This document shows positions 1-5,190 of a stretch of 9,500 nucleotides of DNA, one piece after another. Position 1 is the first letter of the stretch. Every line of letters begins with the position of its first letter. The position numbers and the translations under genes are program-made. The notes below the pieces were generated by a model. It saw nothing but the letters and a program-made list of their open reading frames with translations, searched no databases and had not been told where the DNA came from. This stretch comes from Ruminococcaceae bacterium UBA2806 (GTDB lineage: Bacteria > Bacillota > Clostridia > Oscillospirales > Acutalibacteraceae): NCBI GenBank assembly GCA_002351795.1, contig DEHG01000008.1, positions 10,614 through 20,113 on the forward strand, written 5' to 3'.

Positions 1-741
1 CGTCTTGAGGAAATGCCCGGTGAAGAGGGTTATCCCGCTTACCTCGGCAGCCGTCTTGCCCAGTTCTATGAAAGAGCAGGCCGTGTAATAGTAAGAGGTC
101 AGAAGGAAACCGAGGGTGCGCTTTCGGTTATCGGTGCGGTATCGCCTCCTGGCGGTGATATCTCCGAGCCTGTTTCTCAGGCTACGCTCAGAATAGTAAA
201 GGTATTCTGGGGTCTTGATGCTAACCTTGCATATAAGCGTCACTTCCCGGCTATCAACTGGCTTACAAGTTATTCACTGTATACAGATCAGCTTTCAAAA
301 TGGTATGCCGAGAATGCTTCCGAGGACTTTATGGAGCTGAGGGGCAGACTTATGAATATGCTTCAGGATGAGGCAGAGCTTCAGGAAATCGTTAACCTTG
401 TAGGTATGGATGCGCTTTCCGCTTCCGACAGATTAAAGCTTGAAACTGCAAGAGCTATCAGAGAGGACTATCTGCACCAGAATGCATTTGACCCGACAGA
501 TACATATACCTCCATCAAAAAGCAGGTTCTTATGATGAGGGCGATACTTCTTTGCTATGATAAGTCTCTTGAGGCTTTGCAGGCAGGCGCAGACATAAAT
601 CTTCTTGTCGGTATGCTTGTAAGAGAGCGTATAGGCAGATTCAAATATGAAAGTGAAAATCAGATAGATCAGGAGTTCGAGTCCATTAAGGCTATTATGG
701 ATAAGGAACTCAAGGATGTACTTGAAAGGAGTGAGGACTGA
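1..741 (+). CDS. V/A-type ATPase catalytic subunit A, C-terminal part (5' end outside window)
   Basis: This is the catalytic, ATP-hydrolysing subunit of the V1/A1 head of a rotary ion-pumping ATPase. The reading frame is open from base 1, so the gene enters from upstream. About 246 residues are visible out of a usual length near 590, so the Walker A region lies outside. Visible family motifs are EEMPGEEGYPAYLGSRLA and YERAGR at the start, PGGDISEPVSQ followed by LRIVKVFWGLDA, and FPAINWLTSYS (around bases 253-285). All are characteristic of V/A-type subunit A rather than F-type beta. The remainder is the helical C-terminal domain. The stop overlaps the start of subunit B by one base (TGATG), which suggests translational coupling. 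An in-frame ATG at base 13 lies inside a conserved motif and is not the real start. Family assignment is secure; whether the pump moves H+ or Na+ cannot be told from this subunit. Confidence 0.96.
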   Translation, partial: RLEEMPGEEGYPAYLGSRLAQFYERAGRVIVRGQKETEGALSVIGAVSPPGGDISEPVSQATLRIVKVFWGLDANLAYKRHFPAINWLTSYSLYTDQLSKWYAENASEDFMELRGRLMNMLQDEAELQEIVNLVGMDALSASDRLKLETARAIREDYLHQNAFDPTDTYTSIKKQVLMMRAILLCYDKSLEALQAGADINLLVGMLVRERIGRFKYESENQIDQEFESIKAIMDKELKDVLERSED

Positions 742-2114
742 TGCCAAAGGAATATCGTACAATAAAAGAGGTAGCAGGTCCTCTTATGATGGTAACTGAC
801 GTTGAAGGCGTTACCTATAATGAGCTTGGCGAGATAGAGCTTCCCGGCGGAGAGATACGCCGCTGTCAGGTTCTTGAGGTCGAAGGCTCAAATGCGCTTG
901 TTCAGCTTTTTGATTCCGCTGCAGGTATCAACCTTGCACAGTCAAAGGTAAGATTCCTCGGAAAATCAATGGAGCTGCCCGTATCGGGAGATATGCTTTC
1001 ACGAGTATTTGACGGTCTTGGCAATCCCATCGACGGCGGTCCGGCGATCATCCCCGAAAAGCGTCTTGATATCAACGGTACGCCGATGAACCCCGCTGCA
1101 AGAGACTATCCCCAGGAATTTATCCAGACAGGTATTTCCGCAATTGACGGTCTTAATACGCTGGTAAGAGGTCAGAAGCTGCCCATCTTCTCCGCTTCGG
1201 GTCTTCCGCATGCCCAGCTTGCTGCCCAGATCGCAAGACAGGCTGCTGTCAGAGGTAAAAACGAGCAGTTTGCCGTTGTATTTGCCGCAATGGGTATTAC
1301 CTATGAGGAATCCGATTTCTTCGTACAGTCCTTCAAGGAAACAGGCTCTATTGACAGAACAGTCATGTTTGTAAACCTTGCAAACGACCCTGCTATTGAG
1401 CGTATCGCAACTCCGAGAATGGCGCTTACCGCCGCTGAATATCTTGCATTTGATATGGGTATGCACGTTCTTGTTATAATGACGGATATCACAAACTATG
1501 CAGATGCTTTGCGTGAGGTATCCGCAGCCCGTAAGGAAGTTCCCGGACGCCGAGGCTATCCCGGTTATATGTATACGAACCTTGCTACTCTTTATGAAAG
1601 AGCAGGTCGTCAGAAGGGCAAGGACGGTTCTATAACGCTTATCCCGATCCTGACAATGCCCGAGGATGACAAAACTCACCCGATACCCGACCTTACAGGC
1701 TATATCACCGAGGGTCAGATCATACTCAGCCGTGAGCTTTACAGAAAGGGTATCATGCCGCCGATAGATGTTCTTCCGTCGCTTTCCCGTCTTAAAGATA
1801 AGGGTATAGGCAAGGGCAGGACAAGAGAAGACCATGCCGCTACCATGAACCAGCTTTTCTCTGCATATGCAAGAGGAAAGGAAGCAAGAGAACTTATGAT
1901 AGTTTTAGGTGAGGCAGCGCTTACCGATATAGATAAGAAATATGCCGAATTCGCAGAGCAGTTTGAAAGACAGTATGTTTCACAGGGCTATACTACAAAC
2001 CGCAGTATTGAGGATACTCTGAATACAGGCTGGAAGCTGCTGCATATACTTCCGAGAAGTGAATTGAAGCGAATCAAGGATGATATGCTTGACGAATACT
2101 ATGGAAAACAGTAA
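741..2114 (+). CDS. V/A-type ATPase non-catalytic subunit B
   Basis: This is the regulatory, nucleotide-binding but non-catalytic partner of subunit A in the A3B3 head. The 457 residues match the usual length. An N-terminal beta-barrel domain (about 1-75) is followed by the nucleotide-binding fold. Where a catalytic subunit would carry a Walker A loop, this protein has IFSASGLPHAQLA (about 149-161), as expected for B. The ATPase alpha/beta signature PPIDVLPSLS is at 340-349 and is followed at once by R350, the arginine that in this family reaches into the neighbouring A-subunit active site. VPGRRGYPGYMYTNLATLYERAGR (267-290) is present in the expected order: VPGRRGYPGY, then MYTNLATLYERAGR. 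The start is supported by AAGGAG at 726-731, nine bases upstream, and by the one-base overlap with A. It shares an operon with A and D. The assignment is secure. Confidence 0.97.
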   Translation: MPKEYRTIKEVAGPLMMVTDVEGVTYNELGEIELPGGEIRRCQVLEVEGSNALVQLFDSAAGINLAQSKVRFLGKSMELPVSGDMLSRVFDGLGNPIDGGPAIIPEKRLDINGTPMNPAARDYPQEFIQTGISAIDGLNTLVRGQKLPIFSASGLPHAQLAAQIARQAAVRGKNEQFAVVFAAMGITYEESDFFVQSFKETGSIDRTVMFVNLANDPAIERIATPRMALTAAEYLAFDMGMHVLVIMTDITNYADALREVSAARKEVPGRRGYPGYMYTNLATLYERAGRQKGKDGSITLIPILTMPEDDKTHPIPDLTGYITEGQIILSRELYRKGIMPPIDVLPSLSRLKDKGIGKGRTREDHAATMNQLFSAYARGKEARELMIVLGEAALTDIDKKYAEFAEQFERQYVSQGYTTNRSIEDTLNTGWKLLHILPRSELKRIKDDMLDEYYGKQ

Positions 2115-2118
2115 AGTC

Positions 2119-2124
2119 GGGAGG
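2119..2124 (+). promoter_or_regulatory. Ribosome binding site deciding the TTG start of subunit D
   Basis: GGGAGG lies eight bases upstream of TTG at 2133 and 17 bases upstream of ATG at 2142. The spacing favours the TTG, giving the N-terminus M-A-I-M-N-V. Confidence 0.7.
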
Positions 2125-2132
2125 TTTTCGGA

Positions 2133-2792
2133 TTGGCTATAATGAATGTAAACCCGACAAGAATGCAGATGACAAAGCTCAAAAAGCAGCTCCAGACAGC
2201 AAGAAGAGGTCACAAGATGCTTAAAGACAAGCGTGACGAGCTTATGAGGCAGTTTATTGAGCTTGTACAGGAGAATAAAAGACTGAGAGATCAGGTTGAA
2301 GAAAAGCTAAGGTCATGCGGCGCAGCATTTACGAATGCCGGTGCAGTGATGAGCCGTGAAGCGCTTGAATCCTCGCTTATGTCATCAAAGCAGCAGACAG
2401 GCGTTGAAATAGGACAGAAAAACATAATGAGTGTTGATGTACCTGTTTTTTCCGCTGTCAGTGAAAGCTCTGATGAAAACGATATATTCCCCTATGGCTT
2501 TGCATTTACATCATTTGAGCTTGACGATGCTGTAATGTCGCTTAACGACCTTCTGCCGGAGCTGATAAGACTTGCTGAGATAGAAAAAAGCTGTGAGCTT
2601 ATGGCAGCCGAGATCGAAAAGACAAGAAGACGAGTTAATTCTCTTGAGCATGTTATGATACCGAGATATGAGGAAACCATTAAATATATCTCGATGAAGC
2701 TTGAAGAAAATGACAGAAGCAGCCGTACAAGACTGATGAAGGTCAAGGATATGCTGCTTGAAAAAGCACATCATTATTCAGAAAAAAAATAA
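2133..2792 (+). CDS. V/A-type ATPase subunit D (central rotor stalk), probable TTG start
   Basis: Subunit D is the central rotor shaft that turns inside the A3B3 head and passes torque to the membrane ring. The protein has 219 residues, close to the usual 200-230. An N-terminal helix starts with NPTRMQMTKLKKQL and continues through RGHKMLKDKRDELMRQF (roughly residues 7-42). A variable middle section follows, then a C-terminal helix with RRRVNSLEHVMIPRYEETI (about 166-184), a hallmark of the family. Both ends should pair as a long antiparallel coiled coil. The start is most likely TTG at 2133, because GGGAGG (2119-2124) lies eight bases before it; ATG at 2142 would leave a 17-base gap. The gene sits 18 bases after B and ends the operon, matching the common A-B-D order. 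A GC-rich hairpin follows the stop. Identity is secure; the start is likely but not proven. Confidence 0.95.
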   Translation: MAIMNVNPTRMQMTKLKKQLQTARRGHKMLKDKRDELMRQFIELVQENKRLRDQVEEKLRSCGAAFTNAGAVMSREALESSLMSSKQQTGVEIGQKNIMSVDVPVFSAVSESSDENDIFPYGFAFTSFELDDAVMSLNDLLPELIRLAEIEKSCELMAAEIEKTRRRVNSLEHVMIPRYEETIKYISMKLEENDRSSRTRLMKVKDMLLEKAHHYSEKK

Positions 2793-2797
2793 TGAAC

Positions 2798-2825
2798 AAA
2801 GCCGCAGTCTGAACCCTGCGGCTTT
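2798..2825 (+). terminator. Hairpin after the V/A-ATPase operon, likely terminator or attenuator
   Basis: AAAGCCGCAG (2798-2807) and CTGCGGCTTT (2816-2825) form a perfect 10-bp stem, six of whose pairs are G-C, with an 8-base loop. It starts five bases after the subunit D stop. Only three T residues close the stem and the next bases are GATAAT, so the U-tract is poor and termination may be partial. On the opposite strand the stem is followed, eight bases on, by a run of eight T (the A-run at 2782-2789). It could separate the ATPase operon from the next gene or let some transcription through. Confidence 0.6.
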
Positions 2826-2835
2826 GATAATATAA
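2825..2835 (+). repeat. Left copy of an 11-bp direct repeat flanking the IS66-like gene
   Basis: TGATAATATAA occurs here, 14 bases before the ATG of the IS66-like gene, and again at 4518-4528, 37 bases after its stop. It could be a remnant of target duplication, but IS66 elements usually make 8-bp duplications and the motif is pure low-complexity AT apart from one G, so chance is a real alternative. Confidence 0.3.
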
Positions 2836-2849
2836 GGAATGGAGTTAAT

Positions 2850-4481
2850 ATGCTTAGCAGAGAGGAAATAGATGAAAATACAAGCAAGATTCCTTTCAGA
2901 GAATATTCAGAGATTATTTCCGAAAACTATATCAGCCGTTCCGCAAGGCTCAAATGCATAGAGCTGGAATATGAAAATGCATGTCTGAGGGAAGAGCTTG
3001 AAAAATATAAATTGATAGCCTGCGGGGATATGTCCGTCAGAGAAGAAATGAATGCCGAATTATATGATCCTGTCTTGAATGAATCAGATATTGTATTCAA
3101 TAAAGATAATAGGGCTGAAAGCCTGACGGATATGACGGCAAGAGTGTGCAGTACGATCATTGAAGATAAAGCAGAGGAAAATATTTTGTTCTTAAAAAGG
3201 GATTATTCTTTACGGACAAAAAAAGTGCTTTGCAGCAAATGTAAGGAAGAATGTAGCGCTGAAAAGGACCGAGTAAAAAGATCACTGCATATTTTCAGAG
3301 ATAATGCAAAGCTGACAGAGAACGTATTTTATACTTACAGATGCAAAAAGTGCGGAGCTGTTGCTCTTGATCTGTTTTCAAATGTAAAGATCAAAGAAAA
3401 TCCGCTTGAAGACGGCATTATTACAGCGGAAACAATCGCTGCGCTTATAAAAGAAAAATACATCATGCACAGATCGCTTATATCCATGGAGCTGTACTGG
3501 AGAACAAAAAAGCTGGCGTTTGATCGTCAGATGATGAGCAGTATAATAACAGCGGCAACAGACAGATATTTTGCTGCGCTGTATCAAAGGCTGAAAACTG
3601 AGCTGCTCAAAAGTGATTTTATTATTGCAGACTCTGCTCAGATACAGACCTGTCTTATTAATGAAAAAGAATGTAAGTCGATAGAATCAAAAGCGTTTGA
3701 TATGTTTGTTTATCGTACAAGCGAGACGGATGAAAAGAAGATAGTCATTTTTGATGCAGATAATGAATATGATGACCCCGAAATGAAGCATGAAAGCGTC
3801 AGACAAAAAGTTTTTCTGAAGGATTATGACGGTATTATCCATACTGATAAAACAGAGCTTTTTGAAACAGATGATAAGCAGTATACGCTTATCCCGATGT
3901 GGAGCGGAGCAGAAAGGCTTTTAGGCGAGGCGGTAGTCAGTTCGGGTCATTTGAGCGAAAAAATGCAGATGACAGCTGTAAAATGCATCAGGATATTGCA
4001 GCAGATAAAAAGCAGATATGATGAAGAAAGCGGGAAAAATGAACTGCGCCTTACTGTACGCAGGACAAGATGTGAAGATCTGACAGATGAGCTTAAAGAG
4101 ATAGCACAACAATGGAGCAAAAAAGCGCATCAAGGCGGAACAACCAGAGCGTTTGAATATATCACAAAATACAGTGATGAGCTGGAACTGTTTTACTATG
4201 ACATCAGAACAACGTATGACAATGAGATCTGTCTTGAAGAATTGTCCGGATTTACAGCTGACGGACCTGTGATCCGCATGGTAGAGAATAATAATGATTA
4301 TCGCAGGACTGTTATTATAATGAGTATACTGCGGACAATAAAGGCAAACGGTCTTGATCCGGAAAGATATCTTTCTTATTATCTCAAAAATATGGCAAAT
4401 CCAAGGGATAATTCTCTTCCGCTTCTGCCGTGGGAGGCGCCGTCCGAGTGCCGCATACATATGCTGCCGAGAGGTGAATAA
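2850..4481 (+). CDS. Orphan IS66-family TnpC-like protein with eroded catalytic motifs
   Basis: A 543-residue protein related to IS66 DDE transposases. Seen in order: an N-terminal coiled coil rich in Leu and Glu (about 31-54, LEYENACLREELEKYK); a zinc-finger pattern C128-x2-C131 and C165-x2-C168 (YRCKKCGA), as in the IS66 zinc-binding domain; a DDE-like core with A-D261-S where IS66 enzymes have A-D-E-T and H-T-D333 where they have x-T-D-G-Y; and a C-terminal segment (ANGLDPERYLSYYL, 499-512, then LPWE) typical of the family. Lost relative to the family pattern as I know it: the CWAHARR motif (here MWSGAER, 350-356), the DNN-x-x-ER motif (here D457-N-E-I-C-L-E-E, no clear match to the catalytic Glu), and the RKNW motif. 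No tnpA or tnpB lies beside it. GGAG at 2841-2844 is five bases before the ATG. The gene looks more AT-rich and prefers AAA for lysine, unlike its neighbours. It is intact, so it may be a domesticated transposase or a recently dead one. Confidence 0.82.
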   Translation: MLSREEIDENTSKIPFREYSEIISENYISRSARLKCIELEYENACLREELEKYKLIACGDMSVREEMNAELYDPVLNESDIVFNKDNRAESLTDMTARVCSTIIEDKAEENILFLKRDYSLRTKKVLCSKCKEECSAEKDRVKRSLHIFRDNAKLTENVFYTYRCKKCGAVALDLFSNVKIKENPLEDGIITAETIAALIKEKYIMHRSLISMELYWRTKKLAFDRQMMSSIITAATDRYFAALYQRLKTELLKSDFIIADSAQIQTCLINEKECKSIESKAFDMFVYRTSETDEKKIVIFDADNEYDDPEMKHESVRQKVFLKDYDGIIHTDKTELFETDDKQYTLIPMWSGAERLLGEAVVSSGHLSEKMQMTAVKCIRILQQIKSRYDEESGKNELRLTVRRTRCEDLTDELKEIAQQWSKKAHQGGTTRAFEYITKYSDELELFYYDIRTTYDNEICLEELSGFTADGPVIRMVENNNDYRRTVIIMSILRTIKANGLDPERYLSYYLKNMANPRDNSLPLLPWEAPSECRIHMLPRGE

Positions 4482-4517
4482 TGCCAAAACTGCGATAAAA
4501 TGCCTAAGTTTGCATTA
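4479..4517 (+). other. Imperfect inverted repeat overlapping the stop of the IS66-like gene
   Basis: The left arm TAATGCCAAAACT (4479-4491) pairs with AGTTTGCATTA (4507-4517) through eleven base pairs, with two single-base bulges in the left arm and a 15-base loop. The stop codon TAA forms the foot of the stem. There is no following T-run, so this is a weak terminator at best. It might also be a degraded element end. Confidence 0.3.
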
Positions 4518-4528
4518 TGATAATATAA
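4518..4528 (+). repeat. Right copy of the 11-bp direct repeat flanking the IS66-like gene
   Basis: This is an identical copy of TGATAATATAA at 2825-2835. It lies at the start of a run of AT repeats just before the palindrome at 4534-4545, so independent origin is quite possible. Confidence 0.3.
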
Positions 4529-4533
4529 TATAA

Positions 4534-4545
4534 TTACCATGGTAA
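4534..4545 (+). promoter_or_regulatory. Palindrome upstream of the hydrogenase promoter, possible operator
   Basis: TTACCATGGTAA is a perfect 12-bp palindrome. The symmetry continues outward if one extra A on the right side is skipped (ATAATTACC against GGTAAATTAT). It is about 50 bases upstream of the -35 box at 4596. Its position and symmetry suit a dimeric DNA-binding protein, but I do not recognise the site and cannot name a regulator. Confidence 0.35.
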
Positions 4546-4595
4546 ATTATAAAGTAAACATAAAACAATTTTTGTCGAAATTATAAAAAAATCAC

Positions 4596-4624
4596 TTGTA
4601 TTTTTCTGATAAATGATGTATAAT
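4596..4624 (+). promoter_or_regulatory. Sigma-A-type promoter of the hydCBA operon
   Basis: TTGTAT (-35, 4596-4601) is separated by exactly 17 bases from a perfect TATAAT (-10, 4619-4624). Transcription would begin near 4631, leaving a leader of about 50 bases before the hydC start at 4681. The leader is almost pure A/T until the ribosome binding site and shows no convincing structure. Confidence 0.75.
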
Positions 4625-4667
4625 GATTATATTAATTATATATTCTTATATATAAATTTAAGAAAAT

Positions 4668-4672
4668 GGAGG
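4668..4672 (+). promoter_or_regulatory. Ribosome binding site deciding the hydC start
   Basis: GGAGG lies eight bases before ATG 4681. An earlier in-frame ATG at 4666 overlaps this GGAGG and has no Shine-Dalgarno of its own, so the start at 4681 (M-A-E-N-S) is preferred. Confidence 0.8.
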
Positions 4673-4680
4673 AATATCCT

Positions 4681-5190
4681 ATGGCAGAAAATTCCCTAAC
4701 CTTCCAGGGAACAAAAGCTCAGGAAGAGCAGCTTATGTCTGTTATTGCACAGAATAAGGAAGTTCCCGGAGCATTGTTGCCCGTACTCCATGAGGCACAG
4801 GAGATCTATGGTTATCTCCCGATAGAAGTCCAGCAGATGGTTGCTGACGGACTTGGTGTGTCACTCAGTGAGGTATTCGGCGTAGCAACATTCTATTCAC
4901 GTTTCAGTCTCACACCAAAGGGCAAACACAGGATCAGTGTCTGTCTTGGTACGGCATGTTATGTTAAGGGATCAGATAAGATCCTTACTGAGATTGAAAA
5001 CTTACTCGGAATCAAGAGCGGTGAGTGTACACCGGACGGATTGTTCTCGATTGATTCCTGCCGTTGTGTAGGTGCCTGCGGTCTTGCACCTGTAATGATG
5101 ATCGATGAGGATGTATATGGAAAGCTTACCCCCAAGGAAGTTGCAAGTATCCTTAAAAAATATCAGGATCAGGAAGGGGGAGCTAAGTAA
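4681..5190 (+). CDS. hydC: HydC: NuoE-like [2Fe-2S] subunit of bifurcating [FeFe]-hydrogenase
   Basis: This is a small thioredoxin-like ferredoxin subunit homologous to NuoE of complex I. In HydABC hydrogenases it docks on HydB and belongs to the NADH-handling end. With the start at 4681 it has 169 residues, near the usual 160. A helical N-terminal half (LLPVLHEAQEIYGYLP at about 32-47, then VFGVATFYSRF) is followed by the cluster-binding fold with C88-x4-C93 (VCLGTACYVKG) and C129-x3-C133 (CVGACGLAPV), which supply the four [2Fe-2S] ligands. C127 is an additional cysteine. It is the first gene of the operon: the promoter lies directly upstream, and its TAA stop overlaps the hydB ATG by one base. 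The assignment to a hydrogenase rather than a formate dehydrogenase or complex I rests on hydA two genes downstream. The hydC name follows the Thermotoga convention. Confidence 0.93.
   Translation: MAENSLTFQGTKAQEEQLMSVIAQNKEVPGALLPVLHEAQEIYGYLPIEVQQMVADGLGVSLSEVFGVATFYSRFSLTPKGKHRISVCLGTACYVKGSDKILTEIENLLGIKSGECTPDGLFSIDSCRCVGACGLAPVMMIDEDVYGKLTPKEVASILKKYQDQEGGAK

Noticed and set aside
433..762. Minus-strand open frame opposite subunit A and the start of B
   Set aside because: It is a shadow of two well-identified genes, with no recognisable domain.
999..1835. Long minus-strand open frame (278 codons) opposite subunit B
   Set aside because: It lies wholly antisense to a certain V/A-ATPase B gene. 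Its product shows no recognisable domain, and its openness reflects the codon bias of the plus-strand gene.
3921..4487. Minus-strand open frame (188 codons) opposite the end of the IS66-like gene
   Set aside because: The plus strand here encodes the conserved IS66 C-terminal region. The antisense product is low-complexity, rich in Ile, Phe and Cys, with no family resemblance.
2825..4528. A complete, active insertion sequence
   Set aside because: No convincing terminal inverted repeats or tnpA/tnpB are visible and active-site motifs are eroded, so I annotate only the gene and the flanking repeats.
4666..4680. Upstream in-frame ATG for hydC
   Set aside because: It overlaps the GGAGG that serves ATG 4681 and has no Shine-Dalgarno of its own.
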